A stretch of 64,000 bases of DNA from Chlorops oryzae (taxonomy: Eukaryota > Arthropoda > Insecta > Diptera > Chloropidae): NCBI GenBank assembly GCA_020466095.1, contig CM035808.1, positions 15,968,785-16,032,784 of the forward strand, written 5' to 3'. The notes beneath the pieces are model-generated. The model was not told the origin of the DNA and searched no databases. It saw nothing but the letters and a program-made list of their open reading frames with translations. Shown here one piece after another: positions 30,818 to 43,170 of this stretch; the stretch's first letter is position 1; every line of letters starts with the position of its first letter. Made by a program: the position numbers and the translations under genes.

Positions 30818-33800
30818 ACTCTCTCCAAAAGATTCAGAGAATATTTTTATGATATTAGACATGACATGATACATTCAAAAAATAAAAAAAAACCTTCAAA
30901 ATGTTTAAGCTAGGTTGAAGACTCTGAGTCTAAGAATATGCAAGAAAAAATCAATTTTCTGAAAATTATGACCACTTCTAGTCCCTTAACATAATGAATT
31001 TATTGACGAATCTCGAGGAGCATGTCCTGGAATCATGAGAAATACCTAGCAACTGAGAGTTCTAAATGTTTTTAGTAAAAAACGAAATTATGCTTGCATA
31101 CTTTAGGGATCCATCTTTAAACACGAAAATCTCCGGTCAGCGAAACTCAATATCACTATTATATTCAGCATATTTTAGTTATTATATCTAGAATTTCATC
31201 GTCTGGCGGTCTTTTGAACTAGGACAGGGTTATTATTGATCATAATCAATTACATATATAATTCCTTAAATGTTGCTGATCCCCTTTGCCATCGACCTTA
31301 CATCAAAGATATTAAAAAGCGGGCCAGAATAGAGCAATATTTAACTTAACAATATTGTCAATTCTTTGAACCATCAGTAACCAAGGACCGAGGCCTAGGT
31401 TCTTCTGTAGTTCTCCATGGGCTATCTAAATTCACTGAATGGGGAGTCTTTCAATAAAACTTTAACTTTAAAAATCAATCGATCCGAGTGGACTTATCGG
31501 AAACAAAATGGACTAGCATTTTTTGTGGGAAATCATTAAAAAAACTTTTGAAAGATATGTTGGCACAATTTACTCCAGCTCGAAAGAGTCGCCATCGAAC
31601 AAACAATTCAACCGAAATTCGGCCTCTATAAAATCGGAGAGAAACAAAGCAAAGAAAGAATATTAAAAGATACAACGTACAGCGACATTTAATACAAGCC
31701 ACAATGTAGATGACCCTCGAATCTGTCATAAATAAATAAAAAAAAAAATAAATAAAAGGGTAATGTCTTGGTCAACTGTGGCTGACAATGTTGATATTTT
31801 TAGCAGAACCCTTTTCCAAAGTGGATAAACAACATGAAATCTATGCGAAAGTAAAAACAAAAGAGGCCATAAAAGCTTGTGTTGATGATATTATGTTAAT
31901 TTCGAATCATCAACCTTTAAAAAGTTAATCAAACAGAATATTAATGTTTGAAAAACAAATTTCAGCCAAAATAAATATTAAAAATTTATCGCAAAATAGA
32001 TCAAATATTTTCTGTCGCTTTAAGAAATCCTCAACAAATTAATACTATGAATTTTATTTGACATTTAATTGTTACTCTTGTAGTCTTAAAGTCTGAAGCT
32101 TTCATCTTCAGTGCACAGTTGATCCATATTATGTTACTAACTACGCAGATGAAAATGTATCCGAAATGTGCATTTTATATAAAATTGTGTATGCAATCTA
32201 CCTACATATTTTCATTCAAATATGCATGCCGAAGTTTTCCTTTCTGCACTAATGAAATTAAAAACGCATTAAGCTTAATTACCAAAGCTCAACGTCAAAC
32301 ACTATCAAAGGCTCTAATCCAAAATATAATCACCAGAGTTGCAAGAAATGTCACGCATGCAGGGCAAGTAGGTCGCAACGAACGAGAGTCAGTTGAGTTA
32401 AGGCAGCACACACATGCTGCGCGGCAACCTGCGACAAGGTGTGATGTGATGTGGTGAGGTGCTACACATTCATAAAGGTGTAACTATCGGAGGCACGTAA
32501 ATTATTCGAAGACATCAAAAAACAATATGACGATATTAACACAAAAGACAAGCCTCCTGCACCTGGCACATACTGCTGCTTCTGCTTCTTCTTCTTCTGC
32601 TGCTGCTGCTGCTACTGCTGTTGACAGGAGGCTCAATGAAATTTATGCCACTGCAAAGTCGCGTGCATTCAACGTGCAGGAGCTTGCAAAAGCAACAAGC
32701 ATTAAGGCCTTTAATGCTTGTTATAGATACATTGAAGGGCTTTTTTGAGTGGAATTGTTCTCTTGGCTTTGCACTTGCATAAAATTCTTTTTGCTTTGTG
32801 TGCCATCGGTGCGTAAGGCATACGAGAATTTTGTCATTACGTTGCACCAGAGCACTATGAATTGACACTTTTGTTCGTTTATTTTCTTTTAAAGCCATCT
32901 CAATGCAGAAAAGTCGTTTTTCATCTTGATTGATTTCCTGCAATGACATTCGTTCTCTTATCGCTCTGGATTGAGCGAAATGAAAATGTTTTCTTTGTTA
33001 TTTTGATTTCAAGTTCAAGTTGAATGGAAGTTGTTATAGCACCAAGCAGTTTGCCGCTCCCAAGGATTCCGAAGGCGTAGAGAGCTTTAGTGGAATAAGG
33101 GAGAAAAGAAAAAACTTTCTTTCCAACCATAGATGCAAGATATTCCTTATGGTTAAAACTATCGCTATATTAATCACTGTTTCTAGGGATCTAAAATTTA
33201 GATGAAATTATGGGATGATACGGTCTTAAATTTAGTCGTCTAACTGACAACTTATACTGAGGCCACTAATGGCCAAGGCCTATATTCCTAAAACTTAACA
33301 GAAATAGGACGAACTACACGAACCTAAAGGCCATAAAAATAAGTTGAATTAAAAAAGGTAACTAAAGTCCCTTCACTTATTCCTATTATTCCAGAGGACT
33401 ACATGCAAAAGAGCTTTAAGGCCATTTACCTATTGAAATATCATGTGTAGATGGGTTGGAATTTGGGCAGGTAACAAATTTAAGATTATTTAAGAAAAGT
33501 CTAGCCCGGTTCAGGGACGTGGAAGACAACGATAAATTTCCACAATATGATATTGACATTTGATACTTCCTCAATATAACAGAAATGCTGCCAGAAAGGT
33601 ATTCTTCCATGTACTCCGCCATGCTGTGTTAAAATACTTAAGGGCATGTTAAAATTATAACTATTACATATTAAGATGTAGGACTAAGATTAAATGCCAT
33701 AAAAAACAAATTTTAAAAATTATGTTTTATCTTAGGCAATTTCATGAATTCGGTCCCACCCATGACACTCATTTTTTAGGTTTTAGCTCATAATACTTGA

Positions 33801-34433
33801 AGAAAAGGACTTGATTCTCAAGGATCTAAAATTTTTAAAACGTTTAACAATCGTCAAGCACTGAAATTACATAATTTATGCTCAGAATGGCTGTCCGGGG
33901 TGTCACGGGTGAGACAGTTTCTCCTGGAATCGCCCTACTACATAAAAAGATGGCCTGTCTAATGAATCGACGTGTCGATATCGTGTTTTGGATGAGGAAA
34001 CGCCAGACCAGAATGCGAATGCACAGCACTGGAAAACAGTCGCCCCGTAAAAATTTTGGAAAATTTTTAAACCGTTTTTTGTGCTCAAATTCATAAAAAG
34101 AATCAAGAAAGATAATTAAACATATTTATATAGGGGTTAGCGTAATAGATTCTTATGGGTGGCGGTGTACATCGCGCCATACAAAAAACAAAGAAAAATC
34201 TCTAGGTCTCATAAGGCGAAAAAGTTCTTTGGAGATGATTCCAGCTAGGGAAGGTTGTATGTTTAAAAATGTATGTCTATTTATGAGCTATAAAGCTTAG
34301 TTCTACCCAGTGTATAACAAGATCCACACAAACAAAATATCACCCTTTGAACATTGGTATAAGAACTCATTATTTGAAATCCGATAAGGAAAGAGGGGAT
34401 TGCGGCTGCTTTCATTCAGCCCCGCACTTGGGG
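30818..34433. other. Intergenic region, no gene seen
   Basis: AT-rich sequence without a convincing gene. A trinucleotide run of TGCTTC/TTC/TGC type at 32575-32620 gives artificial poly-Ala or poly-Ser frames. A patch at about 33890-34040 reads like a decayed retroelement on the minus strand (RHVDSLDRPSF-type phrase) but I cannot assign it. Confidence 0.4.
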
Positions 34434-34690
34434 CCTATAGGTACGGTGACCATATATTGAAATTGAAAAAACAGAACAAAAATAGTTTTTTTTAGTCTTC
34501 AACTTAGTTTATTTAAATCTTTTACGAGGTTGTCACAGAACGGACCTTTCAATCGGTCCAAGGATAATGACGATCGAATTTGGACATTTTCGCTACTTTC
34601 CACAAAAAAAAAAAAATACGCAGAACAAGCGCCTAAAAAACTGAACACCTCTGCTAAAAACAAGTATGATGGTCACCGTACCTATAGGTA
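34434..34690. mobile_element. MITE with TAGGTACGGTGACCAT ends
   Basis: Inverted ends CTATAGGTACGGTGACCATA (left) and the inverse of ATGGTCACCGTACCTATAG (right) enclose about 220 bp of AT-rich non-coding sequence. The target duplication is ambiguous because the flanks are palindromic (CTATAG). Superfamily not assigned. Confidence 0.6.
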
Positions 34691-34701
34691 CCATTTTACT
34701 T

Positions 34702-35513
34702 TTTATACCAGACACATTCTGTGTCGAGGGTATGTTGCGTTTGTGCGTGCGTATGCAAGTTCATCAAGACAATTGATTTAGTCATGTCCGTTCGCCCATC
34801 TGTCTATTTGTCTTTCTCTGTATTTCTATACAGCTTTGGGCTCGATTGGACCATATTTTGGGGAACTAGGGTATTTTACACCAACGAAATCGCTTCCCAT
34901 AAATGGTAGCATATAACATATTTTTATGGTCATATAAATCCTTTATAAAAGTTTTCTGGCTCCTTCCGTTGTTAGGGGCATTTCTAGAAATAAGGTCGTA
35001 ATACATGATTTCAAGGGTTCAGAGGTATTTTGAAGAAGTCTAAATTCTTCCCAGTTGCAAAGTCTTCATTGCTGTTTACTATAGACTTGGAAATATTGGC
35101 GCTCTTATCAAAAGGTCAATTTTATAAAAATTCCTATAAAAATTCCTCATAACAATTCAAATGCGAATACAAGAAAAGTCGGCACATGGGCATCATATAT
35201 GGGCATTTCCAAACGGACACGACGCTTATGTGAGTAAGTTTAAGACTCGAAAGGCCCGAAAGGCAATCAGACGCGACTGACGCGACAAAAATGTTTCTTT
35301 TTCAGCTCATACCCAAGTAGCAAAATAGGTCGATGCGACTTACTGCTGGTGGAAGCGCCCTATTTTGCAACTTGGGTATGCTTATGAAAATAACCGCAAT
35401 AGGTTGTCTTAGTAGGCGTGGTCTTCGGTCCTGTTTGACAAAAATTGAACAGCTATTCATTGATGTGTGTCAAATAAATCGCATTGACGGGCTGTGCTGA
35501 CTATGGCACCCTT
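34702..35513 (+). mobile_element. INE-1-like dispersed repeat, long copy
   Basis: Starts TTATACCAGACACATTCTG, followed by TGTGTCGAGGGTATGTTGCG and CATGTCCGTTCGCCCATCTG. Ends in GCTGACTATGGCACCCTTAA, the counterpart of the TGACTATAACACCCTTACTTG end seen at 59874. The TATACC, CATGTCCGTCTGTCTGT and GGCGTGG phrases recur throughout fly genomes in INE-1/Helentron-related and similar repeats; the exact class is uncertain. A 69-bp hairpin with arms ACCCAAGTAGCAAAATAGG / CCTATTTTGCAACTTGGGT interrupts it at 35310-35378. Confidence 0.6.
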
Positions 35514-36234
35514 AATCATTGAATTTCCAATGGCGAATTCCGATGAATTTCTATTGAATCTTGATTTGGACTTCATTCTCTACGATTTAAAAGAAAGAAA
35601 ATTTATTCAGAAAAATTGCAGGGGGTGAAAAATGGCGTTTCATCCTACATGAAATGTGCATGTTTAATTGAATAAGCGATGCCAAAGCGAAGAGGGAACA
35701 AAAAGTTCCTAATTCAGTTGCAGATTGTAACACGGAGACAGAAATTATTAAAGAAATCGCTTGAAACAGCAGAAATCGCTACGACCTGATGACATCGACT
35801 CGTTTCGGTCTTTCGTTTTTTTTTTTGTAGCAGTAATTTAACATGCAAATTGTGACGAACTGATTGCGTTTCGACCATGCTCATGCAGAGGCAGAAGCCG
35901 AAGTCGAAGCCAGAGCCAGAGCCAAAGCCGAAACCATCTGATTGTCCTGTTTGGCTTTCATGCTGCACAAATCGAAGATGAATTGGAGGAAAATTGCATT
36001 AGGCAAACAATAATGTCCGGAAAATCGAAGAAATTGTGTAACATTGACAACATTTTTAGCTGATTGCATGTGGATTGGCTAGAGCTGGCTGGGTAAGAAT
36101 CGTGTTCAATGGGAATTCCATTCTTCGCCCAACCGTGCGTGGCAAATGTGAAGCATGAAAAATACAAGCATATCTAAAATATTGGCAACATCGGTTATTC
36201 GAGAGTTTTTTATTTGACGTAGTAGGAAAATTAC
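35514..36234. other. Intergenic region with a hexanucleotide run
   Basis: Non-coding sequence. At 35886-35935 a (GAAGCC/GAGCCA)n run gives artificial Ser/Ala/Gly frames on the minus strand. Nothing else is recognisable. Confidence 0.35.
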
Positions 36235-36478
36235 CAGCGCTCGGGTTTTGTTGGCATTTATAAATTCATAGCATATTTTAAGGAGTAAAAAAAATTTTCT
36301 TACCAACATTTTGCGAATAAGTTTAGTGAAGTTGAACTTCAAACGCTTTTCTAACTTCAAAAAAAATCATATTGTAGTTAAAAATCGATTTGAATCTTAA
36401 CTTTATGTGAGTTGAACAAAATTTGTACTCCATAAAGTATGCTTTAAATTTATAAGAATCAATAAAATCCGAGCCCTG
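36235..36478. mobile_element. hAT-like MITE, CAGGGCTCGG family, copy 3
   Basis: The 244-bp element is inverted relative to the copies at 17359 and 29351: AACATTTTGCGAATAAG is on the left side. Ends CAGCGCTCGGGTTTTGTTGG / CAGGGCTCGGATTTTATTG. Flanks GAAAATTAC and GAAAATAC suggest an 8-bp duplication with one later indel. Confidence 0.8.
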
Positions 36479-36524
36479 GAAAATACCTGTATTTACTAGA
36501 TAAAGAATCTTCATTTCAGTCAGC

Positions 36525-36948
36525 ACCCTGCAGAAATGAGCCGGTCAATTTTCTAAGGACTGGCCTTTGACTGGTACAAATCCTACCGGTCATATTATGG
36601 CAGTTCGCTCCATCGAATTCGGCTAGCCGGCGGTCGGCTAATAACGGGTTGGTTTAAGGGTAGTCTGTAATTGACACTTTCATCAACTTAGAATATACAA
36701 TATAAGAAATTGGTTTTGTATTTTCCTTATTTGACTAGCCTAAAACCAGACAAATTTAGGACAATTGCCCCCCAAAAAAAACTGACCTACGGTCAGCCGT
36801 TTTTTCGGACTAGTCCCTCTCCAATGACAGGCCCATGTTAAAAAAGTCAGTTGAATATATTAGAAGTGGAATTATGAGGGGACTAGTACTGGTAACATGA
36901 AGGACTGACCGAAGGCTACACTTGGGTCAGTCCAAATTACTGAAGGGT
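36525..36948. mobile_element. Possible TIR element (ACCCTGCAG ends)
   Basis: The left end ACCCTGCAGAAATGAGCC and the inverse of the right end (ACCCTTCAGTAATTTGGAC) are related, and words such as GGTCAGTCC/GACTGACC recur inside. No target duplication is clear, so the assignment is tentative. Confidence 0.35.
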
Positions 36949-39342
36949 ATCTAATGGATTTGCAGTATCTTACCTTATTGGTTAGATAAGACATCCCATG
37001 ACTAAGGGTGGCAAACTATCGATTTATGTCCTCCACTTAACATTGACCTAACAAAGATACGGCGAGGATGTGGAGTCTTCAAATCGAATAGAGATTCCGT
37101 AAATAGTCAGTACACAGTGAGTGTATTAATTTACTCAAACCTTAGAGCGCATTTCTTCGCCTGTGCTTAGAAAAAACCCAATCGTGAGTGCTTTTAGGGA
37201 CTTGTGTGCATACAAAATATGCTTCGTGCCGCCCATGCAACCCATGTCGAACATACTACATTCGGCATGCTTAAATCCACCTTAAATTGACTATTGAATT
37301 CTCTTTTAAATATCATCCTTAATACTATCCTTAACGCCCGCCTTAACACATTCGAAAATATTGCACTAAATACCATCTGAATTGACCTTTTAATTACCCT
37401 CCGAAATACTAGTTGAAATAAATAACTCCAACATTTTCACCTAAATACCTTTCGAATCCTAAATACACTTTCATAAATGTCATGTAAGGTCAACCTCCCC
37501 TCTTCGAAAGACGACCTCCCATTAACGAGTAGGTATATATTATATCTATAGGTACCTTATTGGATAATTATATTTAATTTTCTTCAATTATTTCCTAACC
37601 AAATGAAACTAGCGAAGAAAATATAAGAACTATCAGCTATAAATGATCGTCGATGGCTATCCAGAAGCTGTCTACAACAATGGATGATATCGATAGATGA
37701 TAGCCACCATTAGCTCTCATTTAAGTATGCAACGAAATTTTTTTTAAGCTTTTGCTTTTCTGCCATGATGTTCCTATTTGATACGATTTTCTTTTGCATT
37801 TTACTAATCCAGGAGGGTTATGGGAGATAGGACAGTTTCAGAGTCTCATCACAAATAGCTATGCTTACACATTTGCGCTGATCTATGAGATTATCAAATG
37901 AATGGCAGTCCTTATGATTAAAGGGAATTATCTTTGATTAACGGCAAATAGCTTGGTTTAACTTCTTCAAAATTCGAAACGACGTTTCATATCCGCTTTT
38001 GAACTGTCCATTATGCAGTTGTCTAAGCATTGCCACTTAATCATCGCATCGAGACTGCATTCACGAAATTGATTCAATTGTGCATGCGCTTTTGCTGATG
38101 CCAACATTCATTAGCATTCCTGCGCTCTTGTTTACACATTCCGCACAACATACAGACGAACAAACACACACAGGCACGCGCATAGGCACCCGTGCATATG
38201 TACGTAGAATTCTGGAACTGGCAAGCACATGTGCGGATAAATGTAATTTGTGGGACCTTGTTTTTTTTTTGCCTTTTGCCTTTTGCGACCAGGGCACATA
38301 CCTTCTTCATTAGGAGCGTGTATCCAGTCGAAGTGTAGCGAATGGTGAGAGGACGGCAGCAGTAATTTGCATTCGAGCATAAGGAACACAACAAAAATTC
38401 TGAAAACAGTCCCTCAGGTATTTACAGCAACAATTTCCAAACCGCCGTGAATGATCAGGCCGCAAGGATACTTCTACTCGTCATACTTCACGTTACTGTG
38501 TGAATTCCAATTTAAGGAGCCGCTACAGTGTCGGGGCGTCCTTTAAAATGCACGACTAACTCGATTGATTTTATTGGCTTATGTAAATTTCCCGTGTTAA
38601 GGTCTATGCATGAGCAAAGAAGGCAAAAAAGCCGGAATAGGGAAACGTAAAAAAAAAAACTGATATATTGTTCGATACAGCATGACACAGAAATAAAATG
38701 CAGCAAAGAAATAAACGGAACTCCGAATCGGAAAAGATAAGTGGAGAAAACGTATGGAATAAAACTCGGAAGCAAACAAAAACAACAAACCAACAACAAC
38801 AACAAAATACATCAGGAGTGTGTGAATGAAAGGAGTTATGCATATTTCCGAGCCAAAATCCGATTTCGTTCATATCGAAAGTGCATAAGTGCTATGCATA
38901 TTGACGGAGATTTAAAGCGATTATATGAAGGAATTTTAATTAAAATCGTGTAATGCAAATAATCTGTCAAATGGACGATGATTGAAAAATTCTCTTACGA
39001 ATTTCAAAAGTCCAATGGAATAATCAAATAAAGAGGATACAGCGATTGATTGTTCAAAGTAATCCAAAATGATTACTTACAGACAGAAAAAGCTTTTAAA
39101 TCGTTATGATTTGATTTCTGTTTGGGAATGAATTCCTTTTGAAAGGATTAGGGATAAACGTTGAAATAAGTTGGAGCTAGAAGCATGCTCAAACGAAGAT
39201 ACATAACTGGTGTAAAGATAAAATTTCAAAACAAAATTACAAAAGTGGCCCCAAAAATGGACTAAAAAGGGCATATGAATTGTTGTAGGTGACACTTTCC
39301 ATAGGTTACCATTACATCTACTCTCTTTTGTAACATCAGAAG
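36949..39342. other. Intergenic region, no gene seen
   Basis: AT-rich sequence. At 37290-37470 a run of related phrases (AATACCATCTGAATTGACC-like) suggests an old degenerate tandem repeat. Around 38150-38220 CA-rich sequence gives chance frames. No conserved coding pattern. Confidence 0.4.
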
Positions 39343-39700
39343 AAAAACAAGGAAGGGTGTTATAGTCAGACGAGCGTGATCCTACAATACCCTACACAAT
39401 CATGTATGTTTGAAAATTTTTTATACCCCAATGATCAGCGTTTCGTAGGAGATTCGATTTAGACATGTTCGTCCGTCTGTCTGTATACAGTATTCTTATC
39501 GAAGGAGTCGAGCTATCTTCACGAAATTTTGTATGCGTGTTCATCGGACCATTTTTTTAGGGTACCTTTAGTAATATGGTATGTTACAAAAACCACAAAA
39601 ATTGCTCTAAAGCCTGAATTTTTCGAGATATTGTGATTAAATTTCATATTTGAACATACAGTGACTACAGTGCAATTTCATTTTTGTTAATATCTCACTG
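39343..39700. mobile_element. INE-1-like dispersed repeat, rearranged copy
   Basis: Begins with the inverted element end (AACAAGGAAGGGTGTTATAG) and continues on the plus strand with TGATCAGCGTTTCGTAGGAG, ATTCGATTTAGACATGTTCG and CGTCTGTCTG, phrases shared with the copy at 58689. The two parts are in opposite orientation relative to that copy, so this is either two nested fragments or an inverted one. Confidence 0.5.
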
Positions 39701-39803
39701 ATGTCGCCATCTTATTTAAATAAAATTATTTTTAAATGAAGACTGACAAATTGTATCGAAGGGGCATTAAAAAAAATATAGAACGGCGCAAAACTGGGAA
39801 ATA

Positions 39804-40865
39804 CACTGAAAAAAAAATTTTAAATTTTTTTTTACGATTATTTTGAAACATTATTCGATTACCGCTTTGCATCATTTATTTTTGAAAAAATTTATCTCGT
39901 TAAATTAAAATTTCTGCAATTAGTTTAAAATTGTTTACATACGAAATTCCTAACAAAGTGTTATTATGTTCCAGTAGATATAAACATTAATACAAAAAAA
40001 TTCTTAAAGATTTTCATGGTACCTCAAAGACTATTCACTAAAAGACCCTTCAAAATGCCTTTCCTCTTTGCGAAATATTTTATTATCTTGTAGAATTACA
40101 ATTATTTAGCCTTCATGTCAAAAAATACAATCCAAAATTTTGAACAAATTCACAAGAATCTTATGGGGCACTTTCTTAAACACTAATATTACTAAATATT
40201 TAATCCAGCTATTCTACTTCCTGTTGACGTAACGACATGTTAGATGCCTTAGTACTTGGTTATGTAAAAAAGCCATCAGAAATGCTCTTGCAGCTGAAAT
40301 CATTTTACAATATTTGTTGAGCAAACGTACTGATCGCATTTAATTTTTGTTAAATTCAATGATTCCATCAAATGAATTATTTTAAAGAAGCTATATGACA
40401 ACATTTATGAACAAAAATTTATTATAGAACGGCTGCAATTACACTGTTTCTAATCTTGTTTACGATTCGATTTTAACTATGTATTCGAGCTGTCACGGTT
40501 TGCAATAGGACATTCGGTTTTTCATTTGTCGACAAAAGGTTCTCATGTAGTACGTAATACTTAAAAGTTTTTTTTGTATAGTGAATGCCAACGTTATTCC
40601 TTGCTATATTCATTCGGAGATATAAAATTTAGAAAAATATTCTTACTAAAAAAGATTTTCAAGGAATTTCAAGGATGATTCAAAATAGAAGCCTAAAAAT
40701 GTGGATCCCTACAGTGTTTTTAATTCTTTAGATATATTTCGAAAAAAACAAAATTTTATGAAATTCCTTCATGGGGCTGCACTCCTTTCCTTAACCGGCC
40801 ATGACCCTTTCTAGATTGGTTTTAATTTCCCTTATATTTCCTTGGAAAACAACTTTTTTTCTGTG
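39804..40865. mobile_element. Possible Tc1/mariner-type non-autonomous element
   Basis: TA-flanked ends CACTGAAAAAAAAATTTT (left) and the inverse of AACAACTTTTTTTCTGTG (right) bound 1,062 bp of AT-rich sequence. Such CACTGAAAAAAA ends are common in fly mariner-type MITEs. The low complexity of the ends means chance pairing cannot be excluded. Confidence 0.4.
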
Positions 40866-41474
40866 TAAAAATTAAAATTCATTTGCTTCTATTTAAAACG
40901 AACCTTTAATTTTGGAACTTAAATTTCCAATGAATTCAATTAAGAATTTTCACAACATGAAAAAAAAAGCTTAAAAATATTTTCTAGATTTTGGAGGCGC
41001 TCAAGCGAATCTAAAGCCGTCAGTACGGTTTTAAAAGGACAGCATATGCGACAATACGTGCAGCTAGAAACTCATTTTAAAATTTTGTTGAAGCCCAAAA
41101 CGTACCTTGAATTCCATTCGGAATTGTTTCGAAAATATCAAATAGATTCCATTGCATCGGGTGGAGTCACACATGAGAAGCCTTATGTGGCATCCATTTA
41201 TGTTGAACATAACAATTTGGCTTATTATGAGACTCGCGGGCTGCACTCAGCTGTTCGGTGATGCCATTGTTTCCAGCATTCGGGATTTTCAATCCTAATG
41301 AATATTGATTGACAAGCGTGTTTGGTGTAATTTGAGTTTTGTTCTATTCGGTTTTTCAATGTTCGTCGGCTACATACGAGGAGGTCTAATTAGTGATGTT
41401 AAATAGCTTAAATGAGGTTTCGTTACGTGGAATTGGCTCAGACCGTTTTACGGCGCTAATGACTGACTTCGATG
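40866..41474. other. Spacer before the 41.5-kb duplication
   Basis: Non-coding sequence; a 71-codon frame at 41046-41261 has no recognisable domain. Confidence 0.3.
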
Positions 41475-42575
41475 CGCAGAGCACATGGAATGTTTGACAC
41501 CTTCCACTTGATCGTTGCATTATGCTGATGCATTAGTCATTCACTTGTCCAATTTGTGTTACCGCAACTGACGTTACGCTATGTTGCGTTCCGGTGCATT
41601 GCTTTGTTTTGCGTTACGTTATACTCGTACTATGTTATCCCTCTTTGAGGTCCATTGATTAGTGATTGCGTGCACTCAGAATCAAAATGTTAAAATTTTC
41701 TGAATTCATTTACGTGATTGGGAATATCCTTTTCGATTCTATTGCAAATTATTTCGTACATCAGAATGCTATGTCCTTGATGCTAGGCTCGAATTATATT
41801 GTCGAATCAATTATAATTTTCATAAGTATATGGGAGAGTGATAAGGGCACATAAATTCTGAGAAGACATATGCATTGTTTCAGTTTGATTAATTTTGATG
41901 GGATCAAAGATGCCAGTGTCTTTAAATAAGTTCACTGAAATCTATTATAATTAGAGCGTGTATTTTTAAGCATTTATAAAATTGAAGCGTACTTTATGGG
42001 GCAAAAAATTTGTTCAATTTACATAGGTTGTTAAATGTTCAACCGTTTTTAGGCTTTTAACTGTTCATGCGGAAGAGCACATGGAATGTTTACACCTTCG
42101 CTACTTATCGTTGCAATTATGCTGATAAGCATTAAAAATCATTCACTTGTCCAATTTGTTTACCGCAACTGACGTTACGCTATGTTGCGTTCGGTGCATT
42201 GCTATTAGTTTGCGTTACGTATACTCGCTACTATTTATACCTCTTTGAGGTCGGATTGATTAGTTGACTTGCGTGCACTCAGAATAAAATGTTAAAATTT
42301 TCTGATTATTTACGTGATTGGGCAAATAATCCTTTTCGATTCTATTGCAAATTATTTCGTACATCAGTTAATGCTATGTCCTTGATGCTTCAGGTCGAAT
42401 TATATTGTCGAATTTCAATTAAAATTTCATAGTATATGGGAGAGTGATAAGGGCACATAAATTCTGATTGACATCCTGAATTGTTTCAGGTGAGTTGAAC
42501 TAAAATTTGATGCGCCATCAAAGTATGCCATGTTATTATAATAAGTTCAACTGAAATCCAGCCGTATTATAATAA
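41475..42575. repeat. Direct duplication, copies differing mainly by indels
   Basis: About 470 bp at 41475-41945 is repeated in the same orientation at 42070-42575. Shared blocks in order include GAGCACATGGAATGTTT, CCGCAACTGACGTTACGCTA, CCTTTTCGATTCTATTGCAA and GGGAGAGTGATAAGGGCACA. Most differences are one- to four-base insertions or deletions, often at homopolymers, rather than substitutions. The spacer (41956-42069) contains a fragment of the CAGGGCTCGG MITE family. No gene is seen. Confidence 0.85.
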
Positions 42576-42996
42576 GTGTAAGCAATAGATTAATACAATT
42601 TCTTTGAATCATCAGCCCAAACCCAATCAAGTTTGCAATTCAGAAGCGTAATATTTGAAGAAACCTTTTTAAAGTATGTCTGTCTATAGCTCTCCATTTC
42701 TCAATCCTTAAAACCAGTGAAGCCGGTTTTACTGTGGATCTGAAGGGATCTAGAATTATTTATCCATTGTGGGGTTCACTTACCCAGTTCTCCAAATAGG
42801 CAGTCTTACATGAACATTTTCTTAGTCAGAGAGGGCCCACTATAAAAGATCGATATGCATAATTATCATATACTCTTAAGTCCCCCGGTACAGACCGCTG
42901 GACAAATTTTGTTTGCTAATCACACGTCAAAAACGTGACCCAAGAAGATATGAGTAGATATATAATAGGATGACATGTTAATACATACATATATAT
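42576..42996. other. Spacer, nothing recognised
   Basis: AT-rich non-coding sequence with no repeat or reading frame of note. Confidence 0.3.
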
Positions 42997-43170
42997 TAGT
43001 GTTGCAATGAATGCACCCATTCGCATTCGCGAAAATTGGCGAATATTTTGCGAATATGATAGGCAGAAAAATTAACTGAACTCATTCAGCAGAGCTTGGA
43101 TTTTGTTGACTTTTATTAATTTAAAGCATACTTTATGGAGTACTAATTTTGTTCCACTCACATAAAGTAA
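42997..43170. mobile_element. Two adjacent MITE fragments
   Basis: TAGTGTTGCAATGAATGC at 42997 resembles the left end of the nibbler intron-4 element (TAGTGTTGCAACGGATA), followed by CATTCGC/GCGAATA repeats. At 43090 a truncated CAGGGCTCGG-family copy begins (CAGAGCTTGGATTTTGTTG) and stops near 43170. Neither has its other end. Confidence 0.5.

Noticed and set aside
32527..32748. Small Ala/Ser-rich protein
   Set aside because: The composition comes from a trinucleotide repeat run; no other coding signal.
33890..34040. Retrotransposon reverse transcriptase remnant
   Set aside because: Minus-strand phrases look faintly like a retroelement tail but no diagnostic motif is visible.
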